DNA of 64,000 nucleotides from an uncultured Oscillospiraceae bacterium (GTDB lineage Bacteria > Bacillota > Clostridia > Oscillospirales > Oscillospiraceae), in assembly GCA_947627735.1 (NCBI GenBank), contig CANQXG010000003.1, forward strand, positions 47,813-111,812, written 5' to 3'. Each line of letters begins with the position of its first letter. Within the stretch, counting starts at the first letter, position 1. The notes beneath the pieces are model-generated. The model was not told where the DNA came from and made no database searches. It worked only from the letters and a program-made list of their open reading frames with translations. The translations under genes were made by a program, and so were the position numbers. Shown one piece after another: positions 1 through 12,014 of this stretch.

Positions 1-1316
1 TTGGTCTGTTTGGCCGCCACCAGGGCGTGGCCGATCTCGTGGTAGGACACGATGCGCTTTTCCTTGTCCGTCAGAATGGCGTTTTTCTTCTGGTATCCGG
101 CGATGACCACCTCGATGCTCTCCTCCAGGTCCGCCTGGGTCACGAACCGCCGCCCGTCCCGGACGGCCCGGAGGGCCGCCTCGTTCACGATATTGGCAAG
201 CTCCGCGCCCGACGCGCCGGAGGCCATGCGGGCCACCTTTTCGTAGTCCACATCTTCCGCCACCTTCACCTTCTTGGCGTGGACGCGCAAGATGGCCTCC
301 CGGCCTTTGAGGTCGGGCAGTTCCACCGGCACCCGCCGGTCGAAGCGCCCCGGACGGGTCAGCGCCGGGTCCAGGGCCTCGGGCCGGTTGGTGGCCGCCA
401 GGATGATGACGCCGTTGTTGGCCTCAAAGCCGTCCATCTCCGTGAGGAGCTGATTCAACGTCTGCTCCCGCTCGTCGTTACCGCCCATGGCCCCGGCGTT
501 TCGCTTGCCGCCGATGGCGTCGATCTCGTCGATGAACACGATGCAGGGGGCCTTCTCCTTGGCCTGCTTAAAGAGGTCCCGCACCTTGGACGCGCCCATG
601 CCGACGAACATCTCCACGAACTCCGAGCCGGACATGGAGAAAAAGGGCACGTTGGACTCGCCCGCCACGGCCTTGGCCAGCATGGTCTTGCCGGTGCCCG
701 GAGGTCCCACCAGCAGCAGGCCCTTGGGCATGGACGCGCCGATCTCCTTATACTTGTCGGGATTTTGCAGGTAGTCCACGATCTCCCGCAGGTTGTCCTC
801 GGCCTCGTCCACGCCCTCCACGTCGGAGAAGCGGATGCCGTCGGAACTCTTCACATAGACCTTGGCGTTGGACTTGCCCATGTTGAACATCAGGGAGTTG
901 CCCCCGGCCCGGTCCATGAGCTTCTTGCTCATGAACTGGCCGATGCCGATGAAAATGGCGATGGGCAGCACCCAGCTGAGCAAAATGGACAGCAGCGGCG
1001 ACGTCTGCTCGATGATCTCGCTGGAGAAGGTGACGCCCGCGGCGTGCAGCCGCTCCACCAGACCGGGGTCCTCGATGGGGCCGGTCTTATAGATCTGGGT
1101 CATGTCCTTGTCGGTGAAGAGGATCTGATTCGACTCCAGCTCCACCTCGCCCAGCTCGCCGTTCTCCGTCATGGTCATAAAGGTGCCGTAGTCCACCTCT
1201 TTGATCTGCCGCCGGGCCATCCAGGGCATGATGAGCAGGTTGACGAGCAGCAGCGCCGCCAGCACCACGCCGTAGTAGAATATCAGCGGTTTTTTCGGTC
1301 TCTTTACCTCGTTCAT
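1..1316 (-). CDS. ftsH: ATP-dependent zinc metalloprotease FtsH (3' end cut off by the window)
   Basis: Membrane-anchored AAA+ protease that degrades misfolded membrane and short-lived cytosolic proteins. The reading frame begins [16 protein letters not shown], with one hydrophobic segment near residues 10-28, an extracytoplasmic stretch, and a second segment near residue 120. The AAA domain follows: Walker A GPPGTGKT near residue 205, Walker B IVFIDEID near 260, and an SRH-like run ([20 protein letters not shown]) near 310. The zinc-binding HEIGH motif lies only about 25 bases from the window edge, so most of the M41 peptidase domain is outside. About 438 codons are visible of a usual 600-700. 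The ATG has an upstream GGAGG-like site. Identification is firm; the missing C-terminus is only a window effect. Confidence 0.97.
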   Translation of the reverse strand, partial: MNEVKRPKKPLIFYYGVVLAALLLVNLLIMPWMARRQIKEVDYGTFMTMTENGELGEVELESNQILFTDKDMTQIYKTGPIEDPGLVERLHAAGVTFSSEIIEQTSPLLSILLSWVLPIAIFIGIGQFMSKKLMDRAGGNSLMFNMGKSNAKVYVKSSDGIRFSDVEGVDEAEDNLREIVDYLQNPDKYKEIGASMPKGLLLVGPPGTGKTMLAKAVAGESNVPFFSMSGSEFVEMFVGMGASKVRDLFKQAKEKAPCIVFIDEIDAIGGKRNAGAMGGNDEREQTLNQLLTEMDGFEANNGVIILAATNRPEALDPALTRPGRFDRRVPVELPDLKGREAILRVHAKKVKVAEDVDYEKVARMASGASGAELANIVNEAALRAVRDGRRFVTQADLEESIEVVIAGYQKKNAILTDKEKRIVSYHEIGHALVAAKQT

Positions 1317-1364
1317 GGTCGATGCCTCCTCCCGGCAGGGGCGCGCGGTCCGTGCCGTTAGTTA

Positions 1365-1393
1365 ATTTTAACGCCGCCGCAACTGCCCGTCAA
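1365..1393 (-). promoter_or_regulatory. Candidate sigma-A promoter of ftsH
   Basis: On the minus strand, TTGACG (complement of 1388-1393) and TAAAAT (complement of 1365-1370) are separated by 17 bp, about 50 bp upstream of the ftsH start. The gene-free stretch 1317-1722 holds this promoter, a second promoter facing right, and two direct copies of a TTTACA...TTCATAT pattern near 1410-1451 whose role is unknown. Confidence 0.55.
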
Positions 1394-1564
1394 CGCTGCC
1401 GTCGCTCATTTTACAGACGGTTCATATGCATTTTACAAAAGATTCATATTATGGAAAACAGATGGCCGCAGTCGGGATTACCAGATATTGGGTGGGAAGG
1501 CGGGGAGGGGCGAAAAAATCCACGATTTTGGTCGGAAATGTTGTCACTTTACAGCGATAAGGTA

Positions 1565-1593
1565 TTGCATTATGACAACCGTTTTGCTATAAT
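1565..1593 (+). promoter_or_regulatory. Candidate sigma-A promoter of the giant surface protein
   Basis: TTGCAT at 1565-1570 and a perfect TATAAT at 1588-1593 with a 17-bp spacer. The start codon at 1723 is about 125 bp downstream, leaving an untranslated leader of roughly 120 nt. Confidence 0.6.
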
Positions 1594-1722
1594 TACACTG
1601 AATTGTTATAGTGTGAATTTCATCTCATTTTGACGGAAAATGGAAATATGCCCCGGATGGGGATAGGGATAGACGCAGCGGCGCCTGGCGGGGGAGCGGT
1701 CCCCGTAAGGGAGGAAATGTAC

Positions 1723-4700
1723 ATGGAAAGCAAGAGAAGGACAGCGGCAAGAGTTCTGGCGTGGCTTCTGTGCCTGTTGATGGTGCTGTCGGTGTTCGAC
1801 GGCACGGGCCTGCTGGGTGGCCAGGCATTGGCGGCGGCGGGAACGGCGGGCGGCACGCCGGGGGTCAACCAGCGGGAGGCCGACCCCAGCACCATGGAGA
1901 CCTACACGACCGCGCTGTTGAGCGAGGATACCGGCTCCCGCTACGCCGGCCGCGTCTGGACGGACAAGACCGTGTTCGCCTACGGCGCGGACCAGAACTC
2001 CGGCGGCACGGAGGGCAACCGCATCTCCCTGACGGCCGATCTGGACGGCTATGAAAGCTCCATGGGATTCACCTCTGACTTTGCCCACGTGTTCAGCGCT
2101 CTGACCAGTTCTCAGGTGGTGAACGAATATCCCCCCACCCCCATCGACATGGTCCTGGTGCTGGATATCTCGTCGTCTATGAGCGACGATAAGACCATAC
2201 CGGCTGTCGAACCATATGCGGAGCTGGCTGCGCAGGGCGCGATAACGCACACAAGGTTTTTGAACCTGATCTATTCGGCGGACCGCATCATTACCCAGCT
2301 GATGAAGAACAACCCGGAAAACCGGGTCAGCGTGGTGGTCTATGACCGCCGGGCCACTGTCATCATGCCCTTGGCCCACTATGAAGCGAACACGACGCCC
2401 GTCTCTCAGATCGGCGGCGGCAAAGATTACGTATACGATACGGATTATCTGAAGGATGGTGTGGCAGACGGGACCGCCCACAAGAACGCCACTGCTCACG
2501 CGAAACTAAAAGATCTTGTCTTCGGATATCTCTGCCCGTATTTTGACGGCCATAGTGGTGAACCTGTGACTGTCACTCAGGCCCGCGTGGTGGCGACGCC
2601 GTGAACGGCAGGAAAAGCGTACAGCGCATCGACGGCACCAACACCCACGCGGGCCTGGCCGCCGGTCTGGAGCAGCTGGCCAATGCCAAGGACACCACCC
2701 TGACGGCGGCGCTGCACAACGGGCAGACGGCCACCGTGCCCCGCATCCCGGCGGCCATCATCATGACCGACGGCGGCACGAACTCAGTGGCAAACGGTCC
2801 CTGGTATGCCCCGGACTATGCCATCCCGATGCAGGATTCCAGCCAAAAGAACGCCTGGTCCAGTGTGGTGGTGACCCAGTACCTGCTGACGGCGGCCTAC
2901 CTGAAATCCGCCGTGGAGAAGAATTACAGCGCATACATGGCCCTTAACGGCGGGGAGGGCCAGGACCTCCCCGTTTACACCGTAGGCGTCGACCTGCGGG
3001 ACGGCATAGGGACCGACGCACGGGACGACTCGTGGGTCCCGGCGCGTCTGTTCCCGATGATGGACCCGGCGAAGTATTTTAAGGGCGGCAGCGATATCCC
3101 TCTGACCGCCGATCATCCCACCGAACCGAAAGGGATCCCGCTTGGCAGTGATGACAAAAATAAAGAGCTTATCACTGACGCCTATAACAACTGGACGGGT
3201 TGGTCTCAGAGTGAAAATGCAACTATAACTAACCAGTTCCCTGTTGCGGCGACAGGGAATGAGGGCTGGTTCCTGCAGGGAGCGGGCCATGACTTCGGTG
3301 AGCTGGGGAACGGATACGCCCCCTATATCATCCCCTTTGAACAGGACAGCGCAAACACACAGGACATCCCGCTGGTGCCCTGGTCCGGTGAACTGGGCGG
3401 CATTTCCTACTCCGGTTTGCAATATAACCTCAAATGGCACAGCTGGACAGAGCCCTTGGGGCCCGACCTGACAAAACAAAAAACGACGCCTTTTGCTGAG
3501 GATATAGATGGCACCGCCACGTTCCCATCCTTTACCGAGGCGAAGGAAAGCGGCTATGCCACATATCTCGCCGGAAGAAGCATCACAAACAACGATGCAT
3601 TGGCAGGGGAAGCCGCGCATGAAAACACCCGCGATGTCGAGGCCGTCACCCAGGCCGACATGGAGCGGAACATCAACTACGTCACCACGTTCTACGATGT
3701 TTCCTCCGCCCAGATGGACTCCATCTTCGAGAGCATCCTCAGCGAGGTCATCGGCCAGGTGTTCGTGCCCGTGTCCGGCGATAACGACGCGGGCGTGGGC
3801 GACGCGCTGACCTATCAGGACCCCATCGGCGACCTGATGGAGGTGAAGAACCGCTCCATCACCGCCACGCCTCACCACACCGCCGAGGATGTGGAGGAGG
3901 TCGAGACCACCTACGACATGTCCATGCTGCTGTTCGGCGAGATGCACGGCATGGTCCGCTCCGGCGTGTACGACTTCCAGTGGAACGACGCGTACATGAA
4001 AGCCAAGTTTCCGGGTGACGCGGGACATGAGGCCATGCCCATGGGCTGGTACAGGGGCGAACCCACAGATGAAGTGGTGGAGTATTCCGAAAAGGAATAT
4101 CCCGAAGACTGCTCCAGCGTGGAGGATGCCTGGGCGAACGGCTGGGTGTATCGGTTCGACTTCCAGACCCTGAAGCAGTATGTGCCCATCGCCGGCGACG
4201 CGGCCACCCCGGACGCGATGAAGGACCAGCAGAAGCACACGGTCTATACCATCTACCGCTTCGCCTGCAGCAAAACGGACCGGAATATGCTCCGGCGCAA
4301 CCCGGTCTATGGCTCTGTGCCCCAGCCGCTGCTGGACAAGTGGGCCGCCCACGGGGACGATTACCCCGTGGGGAACAGCGAATACGCCTCCACGCCCGGC
4401 GTGTTCCGTCTCAGCGACATCCGGGTGTGGGTGGAGGAGTACGGCGACTTCGTGGACACGGACGGCGCCATCACGCCCACCCAGGCCTACTCCAGCTCCC
4501 TGTATGTGAACGTGCCCGCCGCGGCGCTGCCCACCCAGCTGGCGGAGATCACCATGGGGCCGGATGGTGTGCTCAGCTATAAGGAAACCTCCGCCCAGCC
4601 CCTGCGGCTGTTCTATGCCGTGGGCCTGGAAGATGAGCTGCTGACGAAGGACCCTGTTGACGGCCACGTCACCGGCGTGGACATCGCCGCCATCCCCATG

Positions 4701-7700
4701 GAGTACCTCCAGCAGCACCGGGACAGCCAGAACCGGATCTGGTTCTGGTCCAACTTCTACAGCAACACCACCTATAACGGCTACGGCACCTGGTCGGGCG
4801 GCGTGACCCGGGGCGACCCCACGGTGAGCTTCTCCCCCAGCGGCGACAACCGGTACTATGTGTTCCAGAAGCCCCTGCCCCTGTTCGCCCATGCCTACCG
4901 GGTGGTGAACGGCCAGCTGATGGCCGTGGACAACAAGGGCGTAAAAGCGGAGGACGCCTGGACCGACAAGACCAAGGGCGGCAACGGCACGACCACATGG
5001 GAGGAAAACAACGGCGTCTCGCAGCGGGCCGGCTGGGTCGGCGGCGAGTACCTGGGCACCTTCGCCAGTGCGGCGGATTTCAAGGGTCAATATAAGGAAG
5101 AACAGGAGGGCAAGATCGTCTTCCTGCGGGAGGACCTGCTGGACCATGTCACTTCCTCGGGCAGCGGCTACGCGCCCGGCTCCAAGTCCTTCTCCTCCGA
5201 TGATTTCTACTTCCTGCTGGTGGAGTACTATATGCCTGAGCCGGGCACCGAGGGCAAGGACATAAACGACAATACTGTGGATGGGACCACCGGCGGGCAC
5301 ATGGTGCAGTACGCCATCACCCGCAAGGGCAACGAGTTCGGCTCCGGCCTGAACGCGGACATCGACAGCAGCGACATGCTGTGCTGGACCGATATGAACT
5401 TCCACACCTGGAAGGACGAAACGGGCCTCACTACGTCGGAGATCCGGTATAACCCCCACTCCACCACCGGCGACAGCACCCGGGGCGAACCCACCTGGGA
5501 GAAGCTGGCCGGGCCTGAGGAAGAGCTGGAAAGCTATCTGAGTGGATTGGGCATCGATGATGTAGATGCAGAAATGACCTATTGGATGCAGCTGCGGGAG
5601 CAGATGCATGATGTGCTGCTGTCGGCGGACGACGACCACAACGGCAGCGTGGACCGTACCGAGTATAACAGCCACTTCCACTGGGCGCTGGCGGCCAAGA
5701 CCGGCGGCCTGCGCACCGGCGACATGGGCCAGAACGTGCGGGTCAAGAGCAATAACGTGACCGGCACGGCGGGGACATACTATGTGCCCACTCTGTCGGC
5801 CAGCTCCGGCACCGGCGGCGACGTGGTCATCGACAACTACCTGGGCAACAACGGCCGGATGTGGGTGTCCGACCAGCTGGTGCTGGTGACCAAGACCGTG
5901 AACGGCTCCGCCTCCAGCCCCGCCGACCGCAACGAGGAATTTCAGTTCCAGCTGTTCGTCTCCGGCATGGCCGGCAAGACCGTCAGCGCCATCCGCGTGC
6001 AGCGGGACCGGTTCACCGGTATGTGGCGGCGGCGTCTGGCCACCATCGCGGTGCAGACCGATAACCGCGGCCTTTTGAAGGACTCGGATGGCCGTCAGCT
6101 GGCGCGGGTGGATGAGGACGGCAAGCCTTGGACGGAGGAAGAAGGCGGCTATTACGTCTGGGCCGAGAGGACCGGCGACACCAACAGCATCACCCTGTAC
6201 GTGGCCTCCGAGGTGGAGGAGGAATCCGGCACCGCCGCCATGGGCGGCTATACCGAGTACGTCACCGCGGCGCAGCTGCACTCCGTGGACGACCCGGGCG
6301 AGAATGTGCAGGAGATCCCCGAGGGGTCCGATTACGAGGCCGGGAACATCCAGTTCTGGGCCGAGCCGGGGACGGTCTACCTCGTCCCGGTGGGGAAAGT
6401 CGGCCAGGATTGGACGGGCACAAAAGAAGCGATAGATGCCCTGGGGCTGACGCCCTTCAAGGGCAATTTCCCCATCACCGTCATGGACCATGACCGGGAC
6501 GAGAACCTGCGCTCCGGCATGGTGATGGAAAGCCCCTTCTCCGTGCGCACTACTCATCTGACCGAGACGGTCAAGTTCGGGCTGGACGAACAGGACGAAC
6601 TGTTTGACGACACCGCCTTCCAGAACCCGAGAAGGACGACTTTGTCCGACGGCACGTTCTTCGAGAGCAAGAGGTATGAGCCAGAGGATATCCGGCCCGC
6701 CACGGCCCAGTTCACCCTCCGGGACGGCGAGGGCCTGCTGTTCAACGGCCTGGACGATCTGGCCAGCTTCCGGGCCACCGAGCATCTGACCGAGGACCAG
6801 ATCAGCCGGGGCTATGGCCTGGACAGCGTCCGTCTGGTCCAGAACATCAACTATGTGGACTATCTGCTGGCGGACGCTCCGCAGGAGAAGGTCAAAAACA
6901 CCACGAACTGGGGCACTATGGACCCGGGCTACGCCCAGGTGCTGGATTACTATCGCTTTGAAAACGTCAACGACGAAACGGAGCACGGCCTCGTCACCAA
7001 CCTGGGGCCGGAATCCGGCACGCCCAACAACGCCGCTTACTTCAACCCGGAGAGGAATGCCTACTCCGTGTACGGCGACACCAGCGCCCAGGAGAAGGCG
7101 GCCCACTTCTATAACTCCCTGGCGCCCCAGTCCCTGACCATCCAGAAGGTGCTCCAGACCGAGGACGGCTCGGAGCCGACCGCGGAGGATCTGGCCCAGG
7201 AGTTCGCCTTCACCGCCGACTTCACCTTCACAGATGGGCCGACGGGCGACACGGCGTGGACGTTCCCCATGACCCGGTATTACCGCAATGGGCAGCCCTA
7301 TCCCGAAACGGATACCATCCCCCGGGAACAGCTGCGCATCAGCGCGGACGCCGCCCTGGATGGCGCCTCTCTGGAGGAGGACGATATCGCGCCCATGGCC
7401 GAGGACCTGCCCCCGGTGGTCACCGGCTATATGCGTGTGACCGGCGATGACAAGACCGGCGACGACATCTACCACGCCCAGTTCGGCTCCGTGAAGGACA
7501 ATGGCGACGGCATCTACACATGGCAGCCCGACGTGGAGCCGGACGGATACAAGTTCAAGCTCAGAGGCGGCGAGAAGCTGGTCATCTACGGCCTGCCCAT
7601 CGGCGCGGGCTATACCGTGGACGTGGTGGAGGAGGCTCTGTCCGGCTTCACGATCGAGCCGGCGGACCGCCATGGCACGCTGACGGTGGCCCCCGATTCC

Positions 7701-10700
7701 GAGGGCAGGGCGGAGATCACCTTTGTCAACACCAAGCAGTCCGCCAGGCCGGTGGACGTGTCGCTGGATGTGGAAAAGATATTCAACACGCTGACCCCGG
7801 AGGCCCCGTCGTCGGCGGAGTTCCGCTTTACGCTGACGCCGGTCGCGGGCAATCCCCCGGACGACCCGGTGCCGCCGGAGGGAAAGACCGGATCGGTCAT
7901 GGTGACCGCCGGCGGCAGCGGCCAGGCGACCGTGCTGGACGGCGTCGAATACAAGACCCCCGGGGTGTATGAGTACATCCTGCGGGAGGAGCTGGGCACG
8001 GCCCCCGGCGTGAAGTACGATGGCACCGTTCATCGGATCAGGGTGACGGTCACGGAGGTGGCGGGGATGCCCGCCCACCTGGAGGCGACGATCACCGACG
8101 TGGACGGCGATGCCGAGATCGGGGATGTGACCACCAACTACACCGGCGACCCCGGTACCTATTCCGCTGCGTTCAGGTCCTTTACCAACACGTATAAGAA
8201 AGGGTCCGCCTACGTGACCCTGGAGGGCGTGAAGACGTTCATCGGCGACGAGCTGGAGGCCGGCCAGTTCACCTTCGTGCTGACCCCCGTCAGCGGCAGC
8301 TATGCCGAGAACGAGGAAGGACCTATGGATGATGAAGGCGAGGGCGAGGAGAACGGCCCGGAGATCATAGACGACGCCGCTGCCACCGCCAGCCCCGAAC
8401 CGGAGGCGACGGCGGAGCCGGAGGCCAGTCCTGAGCCGGAGGCGACCTCTGAGCCGGAGGCCAGCCCGGAACCGGAGCAGACGCCTGAGGCAACAGCCGA
8501 GCCGGAGGTAGACCCCAACGAGCAGGAGGGGCCGTCCTTTACCTCCCTGGAGCCGGTCGATGGGGCGGAGGGAAACCCTGCGCCCACCGAACCCGACCAG
8601 GAGCCGGTCGATGACCCGGCCCAGACCGATCCCGCCCCCGACGGCGGGGAGAATACGCCCGCGCCCGGTGAGGGCGACGGGTCTGCGGAGGGCACGGACC
8701 CCACCGAGACCCCCGCGCCCGCCGAAACTCCCGCGCCCATGGAAACTCCCGTACCCACGGAAACCCCGGAGCCGGACGCCACCGACGAGCCGGACGCCTC
8801 CCCGGAGCCCACGGCCACCCCCGGGCCGGAGGATATGCCCTCCGATGGGGACGAGATGTCCCCCGAGGACGAGATCGCGCCCATCGCGGATATCCAGCTG
8901 ATGGATATACCCATGCCGGAGGAGGCGACAGATAAGGGCCAGCCGACCGTAAAGGCTACCGCCACCAACGACGCGGACGGCCGCTTCCGCTTCGGCAGCA
9001 TCGAATTTGACAGGGCCGGCGAGTATGTGTACCAGGTCATGGAGGAGCTTCCCGGCGGCACCGTCCAGGAGCTGGGCGGCCACGTCATCTACTGGGTGAA
9101 GGTCACGGTCACGGAGGATGAAAACGGCGACCTGTGGGCCGCCGTGGAGGTCCGCCAGAACGCCCTGGACGGACCGGTGGCCGACCTGCGGTTCGCCAAC
9201 ATCGAGACCAAGCCCGTGAAGACGGAACCCGACCCTGGCCCGGATATGCCGGTGAAGGTGGGAAGCAAGATCACCTACCGGGTCACCTGGTACAACGACG
9301 GGACGCCAGATCAGGACAAGTACACCGTCTATGTGGCCGACCGGCTGGACCCCGGTCTGGACTATGTGCCGGACAGCGCCCTGACTTTCACCGGCGCGGC
9401 GCCCGCTGGGACGCCCGTCCCCCACGACGGGATAGACGCCCAGGTCACATATGAGGACCACACCCTGAACTGGACCATCACGGGCACCAAGCCCGGGGAC
9501 TACGGCTACGTGGAATTTCAGGCCACGGTCAACGCCAACGCGAAGTTCGACTGGAAGTACTACGATGACAACGGCATCTATTCCGATCCGCCCACAGGGC
9601 CGTCCGGCGTGGGCGGTGCCGAGGACTGGATGGTCTGGAACCAGGCCGGCGTGAAGGTGGACGACGGCAGCTGGAAGTGGACCGACGAGATCAAGAACCC
9701 CACCTGGGAGCCGGAGAAGACCGCCGATCCCGCCGACAAGAGCGGCGTGCACGTGGGCGACCGGATCACCTATAAGGTCACCTGGCGCAACTACCTGACC
9801 GAACAGGCGAACATCACCGTCACCGACGTGCTGGACACCGGCGTGACCTATCAGGAGGGTTCCGCCAAGGCCTATTACAGCGACGGCACGGACATGCTCA
9901 TAGACGGCAGTTATGACCCGGACAGCCGCACCCTCACCTGGAATTTGGGTCCGCAGACGGAAGGTACATCCGGCTACGTGGAATTTACAGTCACTGTGAA
10001 CGCCAACGCCCAGTATGGGGACAGCGCCGTGGCGAACGACGCCACGGTGAAGGTGGACAACACCTCCCACCAGAGCAACGAGGTGGTCCACTACCTGAAT
10101 GGCCACCTGAAGGTGACGAAGATCGTCCGGGGCGAGGGCGGCGAGCAGGACAAGGACTTCGCCTTCACCGTCACCCTGACGAAGCCGGCGGATATGTCGG
10201 AGGAGGAATGGACCGCCTCGTGGGCGGACGCTGAGCGCGCCTATACCGGCCAGGGCGGCAAGGCGGACGGCACCCTCACCTTCAGTCCCGACGGCGCCGG
10301 CGGCTATACCGCCTCGTTCAGCCTGCGCCACGGCCAGAGCATCACCATCTCCGGGCTGAGCAGCGGCGCGGGCTATACCGTGACCGAGACCAATGGCGAC
10401 GGCTATACCGTCACGGTGACCGGCGGCACCGGCGCGGTGTCCGCCCAGACGCCGCCGGAGGCCGTGTTCACCAACACCAAGGGCGGCCAGACACCGCCTC
10501 CGGAGAGGACCCCCGGACCGGATGAAACGCCTAAACCCGAGGAAACACCCAATCCCGAGGAAACGCCCAATCCCGGCGTGACCCCCGGCCCCACACCCTC
10601 CGGCGGCCCCCACAAGGTGGAGACCGATCCCGGCGACGGGAAGACCGTGACGGTGGGCCAGATCATCACCTACCGCATCTACTGGCAGAACTACAAGTCC

Positions 10701-11090
10701 GACCCGGCGCCGGTGACCATCCGGGACCCGCTGGACGTGGGGCTGGACTTCTACTGGGCCAGCGACGGCGGGGTATATGACCCGGACAGCCGCACGGTGA
10801 CCTGGCACCTGCCCGAGCAGAGCGGCGGCGCCAGCGGCTATGTGACGGTGCAGGCGGTGGTGAACGCCAACGCCCTGCTCAAAGGTATGGTGCAGAACCA
10901 GGCCTTCGTGGCGGTCAACGGCGACGAGGAGCAGCCCACGGAGCAGCCCAAAAACCCGCTGCCCAGCCGGGTGCCCGCCACCGGGGACGGCAGCCGGCCC
11001 GGCCTGTGGCTGGCGCTGCTGACGGCGTCCCTCGCGGGCCTCGCCCTCGTGAGCCTCGCAGCCCCCCGGCGCAGAAAAAAGAGCAAATAA
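1723..11090 (+). CDS. Giant sortase-anchored surface protein: VWA domain, pilin-type and DUF11-type repeats (one frameshift near 2590)
   Basis: About 3,120 residues if the frame is restored. Start MESKRRTAARV at 1723 is chosen because GGGAGG lies 8 bases upstream. A signal peptide (hydrophobic run near residues 11-35) is followed by a von Willebrand A domain with the MIDAS motif DISSS (2164-2178) and its partner TNTHAGL (2640-2660). These two parts lie in different frames: frame 1 stops at 2604 and frame 3 takes over. One extra G near 2587-2593 gives a continuous ARVGGDAVNG. Downstream are an EF-hand-like loop (DDDHNGSVDRTE, about 5630-5665), streptococcal pilin isopeptide/Cna_B-like modules (about 7750-8190), a Pro/Glu/Thr stalk (8380-8860), and three DUF11-like modules (from about 9210, 9710 and 10610) with a Cna_B-like module before the last. 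The C-terminus is VPATG (10971-10985), a hydrophobic segment and an RRRKK tail. Probably an adhesin or pilus tip-like protein; no sortase gene is in the window. Confidence 0.85.
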
Positions 11091-11097
11091 CGAAACC

Positions 11098-11128
11098 GAC
11101 ACCGGATGGTCACGTGCCATCCGGTGTC
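11098..11128 (+). terminator. Rho-independent terminator after the giant surface protein
   Basis: A perfect 12-bp inverted repeat (11098-11109 with 11117-11128, 7-nt loop) starts 8 bases after the stop codon and is followed by CTTTGT. The T-tract is weak. Confidence 0.7.
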
Positions 11129-11167
11129 CTTTGTATCGCCCGGGTTGCACCGGGGGCGGGGGACATG

Positions 11168-11253
11168 GTATAACAGACGCTACGCGCTGTTATACCAAAA
11201 AGATACCGATCGCGCTCCCGGCTTGCGCCGCAACTGCGCGATATGGTATAATC
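11168..11253 (+). repeat. Dispersed copy of the structured 78-bp repeat, carrying a promoter
   Basis: Contains GGTATAACAG...CTGTTATACC (10-bp inverted repeat), then ATCGCGC...GCGCGAT enclosing a smaller CGGC/GCCG stem, ending in TGGTATAAT. It matches the unit of the tandem array at 19.85-20.17 kb in order and structure, but with compensating base changes in the stem. TTGCGC (11223-11228), an 18-bp spacer and TATAAT (11247-11252, extended -10) look like the promoter of the oxidoreductase gene at 11299. Confidence 0.65.
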
Positions 11254-11298
11254 AAATAAGACTCAACCACACACAGATAACGGAGGGAGATACGAGCT

Positions 11299-11916
11299 AT
11301 GAACGTGCTGATGATAAACGGCAGCCCCCGGGTGGGGGGCAACACCGCCATCGCCCTGGGGGAGATGGAGAAGATATTCGCCGCCGAGGGCATCGACGTG
11401 GAAACGATCCAGATCGGGAGCCAGACCATCCGGGGCTGCGCCGCCTGCGGGAGCTGCTTCGACAAGGGCCGGTGCGCGTTCGACGACATCGTGAACGAGA
11501 TCGCGCCCAAGTTCGCCGCCTGCGACGGGCTGGTGATCGCCTCGCCGGTCTATTACGGCTCCGCCAACGGCACCCTCGTGTCGTTTTTGGACAGGCTGTT
11601 TTACAGCACCTCCTTCGACAAGACCATGAAGGTGGGCGCCAGCGTGGTCATCGCCCGGCGGGGCGGCCTGACCGCCACCTTCGACGAGCTGAACAAGTAC
11701 TTCACCATCTCCGGCATGCCCGTGGCCTCCAGCCAGTACTGGAACGGCGTCCATGGCCGGGACAGGGGGGAGGCGGCCCGGGACGAGGAGGGCCTGCAGA
11801 CCATGCGGACCCTGGCCCGGAACATGGCCTTCCTGATGAAGAGCATCGCCCTGGGCCGGGAGAAGTACGGCCTGCCGGAGAAAGAGGCGTTCCGGATGAT
11901 GAATTTCATCCGCTGA
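11299..11916 (+). CDS. Flavodoxin-fold NAD(P)H-dependent FMN oxidoreductase
   Basis: 205 residues, starting MNVLMINGSPRVGGNT, the phosphate-binding loop of the NADPH-dependent FMN reductase / iron-sulfur flavoprotein superfamily. A cysteine cluster (CAACGSCFDKGRC, about residues 49-61) resembles the compact cysteine motif of iron-sulfur flavoproteins. SPVYYGSANG (about residues 80-90) is the second flavin-binding loop. The protein is probably a cytosolic electron-transfer flavoprotein; its partner and substrate cannot be told from the sequence. An upstream GGAGG site supports the start. It is a single-gene unit driven by the promoter in the repeat element just upstream. Confidence 0.85.
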   Translation: MNVLMINGSPRVGGNTAIALGEMEKIFAAEGIDVETIQIGSQTIRGCAACGSCFDKGRCAFDDIVNEIAPKFAACDGLVIASPVYYGSANGTLVSFLDRLFYSTSFDKTMKVGASVVIARRGGLTATFDELNKYFTISGMPVASSQYWNGVHGRDRGEAARDEEGLQTMRTLARNMAFLMKSIALGREKYGLPEKEAFRMMNFIR

Positions 11917-11935
11917 CCGCACGCCCGGCATGGGC

Positions 11936-11965
11936 TTGCCAGAGGGACCCTGCACAATGTATAAT
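11936..11965 (+). promoter_or_regulatory. Candidate sigma-A promoter of the patatin gene
   Basis: TTGCCA (11936-11941), 18-bp spacer, TATAAT (11960-11965), 50 bp before the start codon at 12015. Confidence 0.6.
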
Positions 11966-12014
11966 GATACGATAGAGGCATGACCAGACTGAAATAAGAC
12001 CATGGAGGTATTCT

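Noticed and set aside
2562..2601. Programmed ribosomal frameshifting in the VWA domain
   Set aside because: There is no classical X-XXY-YYZ slippery heptamer with a downstream stimulator, and four other genes in the window have similar one-base breaks, so a sequence error or mutation is simpler.
2784..11150. A 2,788-codon open frame on the minus strand opposite the giant surface protein
   Set aside because: It is the GC-rich antisense shadow of the real gene. The plus-strand frame has a signal peptide, recognisable domains and a sortase anchor; the antisense frame has none. The same reasoning removes the long open frames opposite ftsH, mnmG, the MATE gene and the NRPS.
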